From positions 1 to 64,000 of the forward strand of contig NZ_PCPR01000004.1 of the NCBI RefSeq assembly GCF_002979775.1: DNA of 64,000 nt, in the 5' to 3' direction. The notes beneath the pieces are model-generated. The model did no database searches. It was not told the DNA's origin and saw nothing but the letters and a program-made list of their open reading frames with translations. The stretch's first letter is position 1. Every line of letters begins with the position of its first letter. This stretch comes from Arthrobacter sp. MYb23 (GTDB taxonomy: Bacteria > Actinomycetota > Actinomycetes > Actinomycetales > Micrococcaceae). Made by a program: the position numbers and the translations under genes. Below, in pieces: positions 53,916 through 62,874 of this stretch.

Positions 53916-54098
53916 CGCGGGTCAACGAGTGGCGCGCCAGGCGGGAACGGGTGCACCCCGGTGCGGTCTGAACGGGGAATGAATCTTTGCTGACTTGGCG
54001 GTTTTTGTCCTGACGTAACAACGCCATTCGGCGTCACAGGGGCCGGATCGGCGGACATTTCGTGTCAGCAGCCCCCATGGTCTGGCATGCTGGACCCC

Positions 54099-55760
54099 AT
54101 GGCTAGCCGAGCGGGCACAGTTGCCCTTCCCCAGGACCTTGTTGACATCACAGCCTTGCTGGATGCGTATTTCGACGTAACTCCGGATGTGGGCGACCCT
54201 GCCCAGCGCGTGGCGTTTGGTACGTCCGGGCACCGCGGATCCAGCCTGAAGGCGTCCTTCAACGAACCGCACATCCTCGCGATCACGCAGGCAATCGTGG
54301 AATACCGTGGCCGCCAGGGCATCACAGGGCCGCTGTTCATCGGCCGCGACACCCACGCCCTCAGTGAGCCGGCACAGAACTCCGCACTGGAAGTACTAGC
54401 TGCCAATGGCGTCACCGTCCTCGTGGACGCCCGCCACGCCTACACCCCAACCCCGGCACTGAGCCACGCCATCCTCAAGTACAACCGCGAAGCCGCGCCG
54501 GGTACGCCCCAGGCTGATGGAATCGTGGTCACCCCCAGCCACAACCCGCCAGGCGACGGTGGCTTCAAGTACAACCCTCCCCACGGCGGTCCGGCAGACA
54601 CCGACGCCACCGGATGGATCGCGGACCGCGCCAACCAGCTGCTCGAGAACGGCCTCCGCGGCGTCAAGCGCATGCCGCTGAATGATGCCCTTGCCGCTGA
54701 CACCACGGGCAAGTTCGACTTCCTCAGCAGTTACGTGGACGATCTCCCTTCCGTGCTGAATCTTGAGGCGATCCGCAACGCCGGCGTCCGCATCGGCGCC
54801 GATCCCATGGGTGGCGCCTCTGTGGACTACTGGGGCGAAATCGGCGAGCGCCATCAGCTCAACCTCACTGTTGTGAACCCCACCGTTGATCCGCAGTGGG
54901 GTTTCATGACGCTGGATTGGGACGAGAAGATCCGCATGGATTGCTCGTCGCCGTCGGCCATGGCGTCCCTGATCCAGCGTATGGCCGCTGGCGCCGACGG
55001 CACCGCCGCCTACGATGTGGCTACTGGTAACGACGCCGACGCCGATCGCCACGGCATCGTGACACCGGACGGCGGTTTGATGAACCCGAACCACTATCTC
55101 GCCGTCGCCATCGACTACCTGTACCGGAACCGCAGCGGCTGGAACCCGGAGTCCGTGGTGGGCAAGACGCTTGTTTCTTCCTCGATCATTGACCGCGTTG
55201 CGGCCGGGCTGGGCCGCAAGCTGGTTGAGGTTCCGGTTGGCTTCAAGTGGTTCGTCCCGGGGCTTCTGTCCGGCGAAGGTGCGTTCGGCGGCGAAGAGTC
55301 TGCCGGCGCATCCTTCAACAAGCTCGATGGCAGTGTGTGGACCACGGACAAGGACGGCATCCTGCTGGCGCTGCTGGCTTCCGAGATCACGGCAGTCACC
55401 GGGTCATCTCCTTCGCAGCTCTACAAGGGCCTCACCGATCAGTTCGGCGCACCCGTTTACGCCCGCATTGACGCCGCTGCTACCCGCGAGCAGAAGTCCA
55501 AGTTGGGCAAGCTTTCCGCCGCCGATGTCACCGCAACTTCACTGGCCGGCGAAGAGATCACGGCCAAACTCACCGAGGCTCCCGGCAATGGCGCTTCGAT
55601 TGGCGGCCTGAAGGTTGTCACGGAGAACGCCTGGTTCGCGGCCCGCCCTTCCGGCACCGAGGATGTGTACAAGATCTACGCCGAGTCCTTCAAGGGCGCG
55701 GACCACTTGGCGCAGGTGCAGGAAGAAGCGAAGGCGCTGGTAGACGGGGTTATTGCGTAG
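54099..55760 (+). CDS. pgm: Phosphoglucomutase
   Basis: Interconverts glucose 1- and 6-phosphate. The 553-residue enzyme has [17 protein letters not shown], the phosphoserine loop [18 protein letters not shown], the metal site [19 protein letters not shown] and the C-terminal sugar-phosphate loop [16 protein letters not shown]. The start could be ATG 54087 (four residues longer). I prefer 54099 (MASRAG) because it resembles E. coli Pgm; neither has a clear SD. Confidence 0.96.
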   Translation: MASRAGTVALPQDLVDITALLDAYFDVTPDVGDPAQRVAFGTSGHRGSSLKASFNEPHILAITQAIVEYRGRQGITGPLFIGRDTHALSEPAQNSALEVLAANGVTVLVDARHAYTPTPALSHAILKYNREAAPGTPQADGIVVTPSHNPPGDGGFKYNPPHGGPADTDATGWIADRANQLLENGLRGVKRMPLNDALAADTTGKFDFLSSYVDDLPSVLNLEAIRNAGVRIGADPMGGASVDYWGEIGERHQLNLTVVNPTVDPQWGFMTLDWDEKIRMDCSSPSAMASLIQRMAAGADGTAAYDVATGNDADADRHGIVTPDGGLMNPNHYLAVAIDYLYRNRSGWNPESVVGKTLVSSSIIDRVAAGLGRKLVEVPVGFKWFVPGLLSGEGAFGGEESAGASFNKLDGSVWTTDKDGILLALLASEITAVTGSSPSQLYKGLTDQFGAPVYARIDAAATREQKSKLGKLSAADVTATSLAGEEITAKLTEAPGNGASIGGLKVVTENAWFAARPSGTEDVYKIYAESFKGADHLAQVQEEAKALVDGVIA

Positions 55761-55793
55761 GGACGGCACGTCGCCTCAGTGGCCCGGAAGATC

Positions 55794-56888
55794 TCAGTGT
55801 CCCAGAAGACGGGCAAACCACCCGCTCTTCCGGGCTCGCTGGGACCCGTCACGATGGCTTGAGCGGGTGGTTTCCGCCCTGTGGTGGGCTGGATCCGCTG
55901 GCTTGTGACGGTTCGCAGCCCCGGTGGCCGTCATAGCCAAATGAATATCCCACTCATCTTCACGAATCGTCAGGGAACCTGATCGAATCTTCCACATCGT
56001 CGGAATCGGCGTTGAGAGTGAACGCTCACCATGCGAAACGGTCAGGGCTCCGGCACCAGCCGAAGCAGCGGCCAAGTGCGGAACGGCCGCGGTGAACGCG
56101 GTGAATACGATGCCGGTGATGAGGGGGAAGAGTGCGGCCCGCATCGCCGATTGGACATCATCCAGGTCCAGCAGCACTGCAGTGCACTTCGGGCATCCGT
56201 CCAAATGCGCCCGGACCTTTCGCTCGGATCGTGCGCTGAGGCCTTGACGGGCGTACGCACCGAGCTGGGAAGAGTACTCCTCGCATCCCTTGCCAACGGA
56301 CGTTGAGATGTGGTTTTGCAGATATGCCTGACGAAGGCCTTCTCTGGCGCGAAGGACCAGTGACGAAACCCCGTTGGGGCTCAGGCCGAGCATCGACGAT
56401 GCCGCTTTTGGCTTCATTCCTTCAATGTCCACGTACCAGAGAACGGCCTGCCAGCGCTCGGGCAGAGACGTGAAAGCCTGCGCTACAGCTGTGGATTCGA
56501 ACTCCGCCAGGATTGAATCATGATGATGCTCCGCACTATCCAGGAGATATGACTCAGTGGGCCGGGTCCGGGAGCCTGCTTGATTCGCCTTGTACGCGAT
56601 TCTCCTTACTGTGGTCAGCAAGTATGCGCGGAAGAATGTGTCAGGGCCCTTTCCTGCAGTGAGGTACTGAAGCACAGCGATAAATGCTTCGGCCACAATG
56701 TCCTCGACGTCTGCGACGTTATCGGCTTGCCTGGAGGCTATGTGCAGGGCAATCGAACGATGACGTTCGAACAAGGCCTCAAAGGCTTCGTTATCCCCCG
56801 CCCGGACTCGTGAGACCAGCACATCGTCACTGTCATTGGTGGTGGACTCGTCGCAAAATTTGCCGTCCAGTGGAGCTATGTTGCCCAT
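55794..56888 (-). CDS. ECF sigma factor fused to zinc-finger/TM anti-sigma-like domain
   Basis: A 364-residue fusion. The sigma part has region 2 (about 30-100, VEDIVAEAFIAVLQYL) and region 4 (about 135-190, LPERWQAVLWYVDIEGMKPKAASSMLGLSPNGVSSLVLRAREGL). A zf-HC2 anti-sigma-like motif with C202, H228, C232 and C235 (HLDGCPKC) follows, then one membrane helix near 253-275, and a polar ~90-residue extracytoplasmic tail. Sensor, switch and sigma factor are thus in one chain. ATG at 56888 has GGGGA upstream; GTG at 56909 is the alternative. Confidence 0.85.
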   Translation of the reverse strand: MGNIAPLDGKFCDESTTNDSDDVLVSRVRAGDNEAFEALFERHRSIALHIASRQADNVADVEDIVAEAFIAVLQYLTAGKGPDTFFRAYLLTTVRRIAYKANQAGSRTRPTESYLLDSAEHHHDSILAEFESTAVAQAFTSLPERWQAVLWYVDIEGMKPKAASSMLGLSPNGVSSLVLRAREGLRQAYLQNHISTSVGKGCEEYSSQLGAYARQGLSARSERKVRAHLDGCPKCTAVLLDLDDVQSAMRAALFPLITGIVFTAFTAAVPHLAAASAGAGALTVSHGERSLSTPIPTMWKIRSGSLTIREDEWDIHLAMTATGAANRHKPADPAHHRAETTRSSHRDGSQRARKSGWFARLLGH

Positions 56889-57159
56889 ACCAGTCCCCGA
56901 TTCGGACACGACCCAGGAAACGGATCAAACCGACCATCGGGCAAGGCCTACGGAGCCACTCTGCTGCAGCTCCGACGCGGCGGCCATGTCCAGTCCCGCG
57001 CTCCACGGCAAGCCTACGACCAATGCGGGAACGCAAAGACCACGGGCCGACCCTTGGCATGGACTCATGGCCCGAGCGTCCCTTTTTGGTGGTGGCCACA
57101 CGAAATTGGCGTAGCCCTTCTGGTCTGCCGGGACGCCTGGCATGCCTCGATGTGGGGGA

Positions 57160-57813
57160 TCAGGTCCGGGTGTCCAGCAGCACTCGGAGAACTTGCTCCA
57201 GGGGCTCCGTGAGTTGATCGGCGGAGGCTGAAGCCAGGGGCTGCACCTCCGTGGCGGTCCTCAGCATCACCAGACCGAGCATCAGGGCGATGGCCATCTG
57301 GGCACGAAGGAGCAAGGGCTGCGACGCGGGGACCTCCGCACTCCACCCTGCTGCGGCAGCGAGTTGTTCGGTGAAGCGTTCCAAGGTCCTGCGGCGGATC
57401 GCGTCGGCGTTCTCATCGCCTGATGAACGGAGCAGAAGCAGGAGCTGCAGGGGATCGTCGGCGTTGGGGGCTTCGACGACGTGTGTGAGGAGCCGGGCGA
57501 TGACCTCGTCAACACTGGCCGCACGAACCCTGGTTTGGGGATCCAGCTCATCAACTGTGCGGTTCATGCATGCCTCGAAGAGGCCCTCTTTGGAGCCGAA
57601 GTATCGGTTGATCAACGCGACGTTGACGCCCGCGTCCGCTGCGATGTGGCGAACCGTGGTGGCGCGATAGCCCTCGGTGGCGAAGCGCCTGCGGGCAGCG
57701 CGAACCAGCGCACGCCGCGTGACGTCCGCGTCCCGACCCGAGCGGATCAGTTCGTCGTCTGCCACCGATGCCGCGCCGTCGGGAGTCTTTGATTCCTGCA
57801 CTTCGTTGCCCAC
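57160..57813 (-). CDS. TetR-family repressor
   Basis: A 217-residue regulator. The N-terminal helix-turn-helix region RALVRAARRRFATEGYRATTVRHIAADAGVNVALINRYFGSKEGLFEA (about 33-80) is typical TetR. GTG at 57813 is the start, with GGGGGAG upstream. It is divergent from the DHA2 transporter with two similar inverted operator-like sites between them, so it probably represses the transporter and itself. The ligand is likely a transported drug. Confidence 0.92.
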   Translation of the reverse strand: MGNEVQESKTPDGAASVADDELIRSGRDADVTRRALVRAARRRFATEGYRATTVRHIAADAGVNVALINRYFGSKEGLFEACMNRTVDELDPQTRVRAASVDEVIARLLTHVVEAPNADDPLQLLLLLRSSGDENADAIRRRTLERFTEQLAAAAGWSAEVPASQPLLLRAQMAIALMLGLVMLRTATEVQPLASASADQLTEPLEQVLRVLLDTRT

Positions 57814-57842
57814 TCCCCCACTCTAGCCCGCAAAATACGCAA

Positions 57843-57903
57843 GTAAACGATTGTTGACATGGGTAACTATCTTGATTTACCGTCTAAGTAATCAATCGTT
57901 TAC
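57843..57903. promoter_or_regulatory. Two TetR-type operator candidates and a -35 box
   Basis: GTAAACGATTGTTGAC (57843-57858) and, on the other strand, GTAAACGATTGATTAC (57888-57903) share 14 of 16 positions and have palindromic GTAA/TTAC ends. The first overlaps a TTGACA -35-like box (57854-57859) for the rightward transporter; the -10 is unclear. Paired sites in the only intergenic region of the TetR/MFS pair strongly suggest the repressor's operator. Confidence 0.7.
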
Positions 57904-57918
57904 ATCCCGAGGAGAAAC

Positions 57919-59391
57919 ATGTCCAGCACCATTGAGCGCCCTCAAAGCGCGCCGGCACCGGGTCAGGAGGCTCACCGCAAACGGGGCACCGCGATCATTG
58001 CCTATCTCTCCCTGGGTGGCCTGTCCTTCGCCGTCCTGCAGTCGCTCGTGGCGCCGGCCCTTGGCACCATCGGCAAGGATCTCGGTGTCGCAACGAGCGA
58101 TGCGAGCTGGGTCCTCACGGCCTATCTGCTGTCCGCCTCTGTACTGACCCCGATCCTGGGGCGTCTGGGCGACATGGTGGGTAAGCGGAAAGTCCTCATC
58201 GTGGTGCTCTCCCTGCTGTTGGTGGGCACCGTACTGGCAGCCCTGGCGCCGAACCTGACTGTGCTGATCATCGGCCGGGTACTCCAAGGTGCCGCGGGTG
58301 CGGTGATGCCCCTATCCATCGGGATCGTGCGCGATGAACTCCCCAAGGAGCGGGTCAGCGTCACCATCGGTTTGCTGTCCGCCATCTTCGGCATCGGCGC
58401 CGGTGTTGGAATCGTTGCCGCAGGGCCCATCGTTGAAGCCCTCTCCTGGCACTGGCTGTTCTGGCTGCCTGCCGGACTCGTGCTCATCGCTCTCCTTGGC
58501 GCCATCTTCGGAATGCCCGAGTCTCCGGTCAAAACTCCCGGCAAGCTCGACATCCTGGGCACCGGAATCCTTTCGGTGGGCCTGGTTGCCGTGCTGCTCG
58601 CGATCAGCGAAGGCCAGACATGGGGGTGGGGCGACGGCAAGACGGTTAGCCTGCTCATCGGTGGCGGCCTCGCCTTGATCGCATTTGTGTTGGTGGAATT
58701 GCGAGTGGCAGAACCGCTGATCGACGTACGGCTGTTCCGCAACCGTGGAGTGTGGACCGCCCACATCGTTGCGCTGGCCTTCGGTTTCGCGATGTTCGGC
58801 ACGTTTGTACTGGTGCCCACTATCCTTCAGCTGCCCACGGTCCTTGGCTACGGCTTTGGAAAGACCGTGAGTGAAGCCGGCATCTACTTGCTGCCGACCG
58901 TCGTGGCCATGGTGATTTCCGGCGTCGTTGCAGGCGCACTGATCCGCAAGGTGGGGCCCAAGGTCCCCATGATTCTTGGTGCCGTGGCTGTCACCGTAGC
59001 TTTCGTCATTCCCGCACTCGGGCACGGCGAAGAATGGCAGATCGTGGTCTCCGGCATTCTCACCGGCATCGGCATCGGGATGGCCCTCGCGGCGACCTCC
59101 AATGCGATCGTTGAGAGTGTGCCCGCAACGCAGACCGGCGAGGCCATCAGCGCCAATACCGTGCTGCGGACCATCGGCAGCAGCATCGGCACGGCCGTCA
59201 TTGCAGCGCTGATCTCCTCCAACGTCACGCCGCAGGGCGCACCCTCCGATGATGCCTTCACCATCGGCTTCTGGGTTTCGGCAGGGGTTGGCGTACTTGC
59301 CCTGCTTGCATCACTGGTGGTCCCGTCGCGCGTGAAGCGCCGCCAGAATGCGGAAGCTGCCGGCATCGACGACTTCGACGAAGCTTCCTAG
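57919..59391 (+). CDS. DHA2-family MFS efflux transporter
   Basis: A 490-residue 14-helix MFS exporter. It has VLTAYLLSASVLTPILGRLGDMVGKRKVL (motif A, GRLGDMVGKRK), the antiporter motif GAGVGIVAAGPIVEAL and further helices to about 460. ATG at 57919 has GAGGAG upstream. The divergent TetR gene and the operator pair point to an inducible drug-resistance pump. A strong terminator follows. Confidence 0.92.
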   Translation: MSSTIERPQSAPAPGQEAHRKRGTAIIAYLSLGGLSFAVLQSLVAPALGTIGKDLGVATSDASWVLTAYLLSASVLTPILGRLGDMVGKRKVLIVVLSLLLVGTVLAALAPNLTVLIIGRVLQGAAGAVMPLSIGIVRDELPKERVSVTIGLLSAIFGIGAGVGIVAAGPIVEALSWHWLFWLPAGLVLIALLGAIFGMPESPVKTPGKLDILGTGILSVGLVAVLLAISEGQTWGWGDGKTVSLLIGGGLALIAFVLVELRVAEPLIDVRLFRNRGVWTAHIVALAFGFAMFGTFVLVPTILQLPTVLGYGFGKTVSEAGIYLLPTVVAMVISGVVAGALIRKVGPKVPMILGAVAVTVAFVIPALGHGEEWQIVVSGILTGIGIGMALAATSNAIVESVPATQTGEAISANTVLRTIGSSIGTAVIAALISSNVTPQGAPSDDAFTIGFWVSAGVGVLALLASLVVPSRVKRRQNAEAAGIDDFDEAS

Positions 59392-59419
59392 CCTCCTGAA
59401 AAGGCAAATTTGTTAAGGC

Positions 59420-59456
59420 AAAACGCCCGCTCACTGGAAAGTGAGCGGGCGTTTTT
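59420..59456. terminator. Bidirectional intrinsic terminator
   Basis: AACGCCCGCTCACT and its complement form a stem of up to 16 bp around GGAA (loop 59436-59439), followed by TTTTTT on the plus strand (59451-59456). On the minus strand A-rich sequence gives a U run. It separates the convergent transporter and nitroreductase genes. Confidence 0.93.
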
Positions 59457-59470
59457 TGCTGCCTAAAAAC

Positions 59471-60076
59471 TTAGACGGTGCGAACAACGTCGTCGTAAGC
59501 GAACTTCGGCTTGGCTTCGCCCCAGGCGTCCGGGCCGGGCTGGCCGATGTTGACCACCAGGAAGCTCTTCTGATCGCCGGCCGGGAAGAACTCGGCGTCG
59601 ATTGCGGAGAAGTCGGCACCGGTCATGGGGCCAGCTGCGAAACCAAGCGAGCGCACAGCCAGGATGAAGTAGCCTGCCTGCAAATGAGCGTTGTTGTTGC
59701 CCGTGGCAGCGGCGAAAGCGGGGTCGGCGTCGTACATGGCCTTGGGCGCGCCGTAGGCGGGAAGGAACTTGTCCCACTGACCATGCCAGTCGGTGTCGTA
59801 GGACAGGATGGCCACCAGCGGAGCGGATGCGGTCTTCGCCTGATTGCCGCGCGAAAGGGTGTCCACCAGTTTGGCGCGGGCCTCGTCCGAGCGGACGTAG
59901 GTCACGCGGAGCGGCTGGGAGTTGAAGGCGGTGGGGCCGAACTTGGTGAGCTCGTAGATGGCGCGGGCCTGCTCGTCGGTGACCTCACCGGCGAAGCTGT
60001 TGGCAGTGCGGGCTTCGGCAAAAATGGCGTCGACTGCTGCGGCGTCAATGACTGCTTCTTCGTGGGCGATCGTCAT
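59471..60076 (-). CDS. Nitroreductase-family protein (RutE/malonic semialdehyde reductase-like)
   Basis: A 201-residue flavin enzyme with RTANSFAGEVTDEQARAIYELTKFGPTAFNSQPLRVTYVRS (FMN-binding) and GFAAGPMTGAD. These features match the RutE group, which reduces malonic semialdehyde to 3-hydroxypropionate. ATG at 60076 has AAAGG upstream. No other rut genes are seen, so general NAD(P)H:flavin reductase activity is also possible. Confidence 0.88.
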   Translation of the reverse strand: MTIAHEEAVIDAAAVDAIFAEARTANSFAGEVTDEQARAIYELTKFGPTAFNSQPLRVTYVRSDEARAKLVDTLSRGNQAKTASAPLVAILSYDTDWHGQWDKFLPAYGAPKAMYDADPAFAAATGNNNAHLQAGYFILAVRSLGFAAGPMTGADFSAIDAEFFPAGDQKSFLVVNIGQPGPDAWGEAKPKFAYDDVVRTV

Positions 60077-60282
60077 TCGTAAACCTTTCGCTTGGCCCAT
60101 GCGCTGAACCGGCCGGGCACTTCTGCTTTCCATGGTTCCAACTTCAACTTCCCTTGTCCTCTTCCCGTGACGGCCCGTGACGTTGGGCACAGCGCGTAAA
60201 TAGGTAGCATCATGAGTACAGGCCGCCGTCCCTTCGGCGAATGCCTGCCAGCCGCGGGAATGACGACACCAGAAGGGGCCTG

Positions 60283-62790
60283 ATGCCTACCTTTCCCCTA
60301 GCGTCCCGTCAGCGGGCGCTGGCTGTTCTTGTCCTGCTTCTGGGGATGTTCCTGATGTCAGCAGGGCAGGCTTGGGGCTCTGCGCAGGCTCGACCTTCCG
60401 AGCAGCAGCAGCCGGGCGTCGAGGATCCTGGAACGAGGTTCTTCGGCGCCTTGCTGGACTGGGACAAGGACTCAGCCGCCGAATACGCCCAAAGACTCGG
60501 CGCGCCCGCGGCACTCTACGGTCAGAACGTGTCCATGCCCATGGACGACGGTGGCCGCGAATACCTGAAAGGCTATTTCTCTCAGATCGCGGACCAAGGC
60601 TCGCATGCGCTGCTCACGGTTCGCCCCGGAATTGACCTGAAGGACATCAACGACGACGTCGCGTCCGCTTTTGCCCGCCAGATCACGACGGCGGCTGCTG
60701 GCTTTCGGGGGAAGGTCTTCGTCCGCTTCGCACCGGAAATGAACGCGCCGTGGGTCAGTTGGGGCCAGGAGCCGGAAGCTTACCGGGCCGCTTTCGACAA
60801 AGTTGCTGCCGCGCTCAGGGCCACCCTGCCGGATCCCGTGATGGTGTGGTCTCCGACAGCCGAAAAGGATTACCCCTTCCAAATAGCAACGTCCACCCCA
60901 CCCAAGGGTGTGCCCTTGGCCTCGGTGGACACCAGCGGGAACGGCGTGTGGGACCAGGACGATTCCGCCTTTGAGCCGTACTACCCCGGCGATGACGTAG
61001 TGGACTGGGTGGGGCTGTCCGTCTATCACGACACCACGGGCGCCGGCGCGGCAAGCAATACCCTGCCGACGGCGGGCGAGTTCAATGACGCGCTGCATGC
61101 GTCCAGTGCCGGGGCCTCCAGTAGCGCCGGAACGGACAATTTTTACAGCACCTACGTACAAGCCCGCAGCAAGCCGCTCATGGTTGAAACCGGGGCCTTC
61201 TTCTCGCCTGGGATGGGTGGCGCGGCTGAGCTGGATGTCAAGCAAACGTGGTGGCACCAGGTGTTCGCCTCGGTGGCGGAACCCGGCAATGGGGCTGTCC
61301 GGGCAGTGGTCTGGAACGAAACCACTGATGTACGCGAACCGGGCCGGGTCTCCATCGACTGGAGGACCACTGCGGAGCCTTCACTGGCGGACCCGTTCCG
61401 AACCTCCTTGGACACCTCAGGCCTCACCATAGGGTCCGTTACTGAGAAGGGCTTGGAGAACGTGCCCGGCGTTGAAGCTCCGCAGCCGAAGACGGGGACC
61501 GTCATCCAGGGCGGGGCCGCGTGGACTTCGGCCGGGTCTGTGCTGGTAGCTGTCGCGGCGTTGTGGCTGTTGTCCTCCCGGGCCTTCGCCAACAAATGGG
61601 CCTACACCGGCACGGGCAAGCGTGATGCGCGGATAGACATGCTCCGGGGCCTGGCAATCGTGTTTGTGGTGGTCAACCACGTGGGCATCAACTCCGTATT
61701 CCAACTGCTGAGCCAAGAGACCTTGGGGGTGGTTTCCGGGGCGGAGCTTTTCGTGATGCTCTCCGGGGTAGTTCTGGGCATGGTGTACGGGCCCCGCATC
61801 GCCACCGAACTCGGTGACGTGGTCGATGGGACCACCAAGCGTGCCTGGAAGCTGTATTTCACAGCACTTGCCGTGGTCCTGATCGTGTACGGGCTCAGCC
61901 TGCTTCCCTTCATCAACGCCGCGGCGGTCACAACCTTTACCGATCAAGGAACCGGCGGGGCAGGACGCGCAGCTGCGGGCACAACGTACGACCTCTACGC
62001 CGGAATGGAGGGACTGCTCCAGTTCCCCGTCCCGCAGGGGCTCATCCCGGCCCTGCTCTTGCTGCAGGTTGGACCGTGGCAGTTCAACATCATGGGGCTT
62101 TACGTGGTCCTGCTGCTCATCAGCCCGCTAATCCTCGTGGCGCTTTCCCGCGGGTTCACGTGGCTGGTCCTCACCCTCAGCGTTGGCCTCTACATTGCAG
62201 GATCAGTCTTCCGCTTCCGTCTGCTGCCCTCGCAGTTCGAGGATTCCTTCCCGCTCCTCGTCTGGCAGCTTCTGTTCGTTGTGGGGATGACCGCCGGGTT
62301 CTATCGCCGTCAGATCATTGAGTGGTTCGGCGACCCGCGGCGACGCCTCCTTCTCGGATTGTGTATTTTCCTGGCAGCAGCCTGTGCTGTCTTCTCTTGG
62401 AGCGGCCCCTATCTGACCAATCAGCTGGACGTTCGGCTCGCGCTGATCCCTGAGACGACGTTCCGGTTTGTCTACGACACCTTCTTCAGCCGGACTTACC
62501 TTGGGCCAGGACGGGTGCTCAACGTCTTCCTCATCACCATCGCCTTGTACGCGTTGTTGAGCGCTTTCTGGAAGCCGCTGTCACGCGCGGTCGGCTGGTT
62601 CTTCATCCCCCTGGGCCAAGCTACGCTCTACGTGTTCATCATGCATGTGTTCTTCATTGTGGCCATTGCCAATATCCCTGCTTTGCGGGACGGAAACCTC
62701 TGGCTGAACACGGCCGTGTACGTCGTGTTGCTCGCCACGCTGTGGGTGATGGTCAAAACCAAGTTCCTCTTCCGGCTGGTTCCACGCTAA
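60283..62790 (+). CDS. GH26-like glycoside hydrolase fused to OpgC-type acyltransferase
   Basis: An 835-residue two-part membrane protein. A signal/TM helix (about 10-30) leads to an extracellular hydrolase-like domain (about 45-385) with a GH26-style pair of acids: E152 in RFAPEMNAPW and E302 in VETGAFF. A helix (412-430) links to an OpgC-like multipass acyltransferase (about 450-835, RIDMLRGLAIVFVVVNHV). It could open and O-acylate (for example succinylate) an extracellular polysaccharide. ATG at 60283 has AAGGGG 4 nt upstream; the ATG at 60241 has none. Confidence 0.85.
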   Translation: MPTFPLASRQRALAVLVLLLGMFLMSAGQAWGSAQARPSEQQQPGVEDPGTRFFGALLDWDKDSAAEYAQRLGAPAALYGQNVSMPMDDGGREYLKGYFSQIADQGSHALLTVRPGIDLKDINDDVASAFARQITTAAAGFRGKVFVRFAPEMNAPWVSWGQEPEAYRAAFDKVAAALRATLPDPVMVWSPTAEKDYPFQIATSTPPKGVPLASVDTSGNGVWDQDDSAFEPYYPGDDVVDWVGLSVYHDTTGAGAASNTLPTAGEFNDALHASSAGASSSAGTDNFYSTYVQARSKPLMVETGAFFSPGMGGAAELDVKQTWWHQVFASVAEPGNGAVRAVVWNETTDVREPGRVSIDWRTTAEPSLADPFRTSLDTSGLTIGSVTEKGLENVPGVEAPQPKTGTVIQGGAAWTSAGSVLVAVAALWLLSSRAFANKWAYTGTGKRDARIDMLRGLAIVFVVVNHVGINSVFQLLSQETLGVVSGAELFVMLSGVVLGMVYGPRIATELGDVVDGTTKRAWKLYFTALAVVLIVYGLSLLPFINAAAVTTFTDQGTGGAGRAAAGTTYDLYAGMEGLLQFPVPQGLIPALLLLQVGPWQFNIMGLYVVLLLISPLILVALSRGFTWLVLTLSVGLYIAGSVFRFRLLPSQFEDSFPLLVWQLLFVVGMTAGFYRRQIIEWFGDPRRRLLLGLCIFLAAACAVFSWSGPYLTNQLDVRLALIPETTFRFVYDTFFSRTYLGPGRVLNVFLITIALYALLSAFWKPLSRAVGWFFIPLGQATLYVFIMHVFFIVAIANIPALRDGNLWLNTAVYVVLLATLWVMVKTKFLFRLVPR

Positions 62791-62874
62791 GGAGGCCACT
62801 ACCGCCGCATACGGGTGGGCATTTGGCGGTAATGTTGCACCGAATCCCATAACTCTTCTGAGGAAGGCCCCGCC

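Noticed and set aside
60241..60282. Upstream ATG for the GH26-OpgC gene
   Set aside because: No SD before it, while ATG 60283 has AAGGGG and directly precedes the signal helix.
62791..62840. CCGCC/GGCGG inverted repeat after the GH26-OpgC gene
   Set aside because: Short arms about 20 bp apart, no U tract; could be chance in GC-rich DNA.
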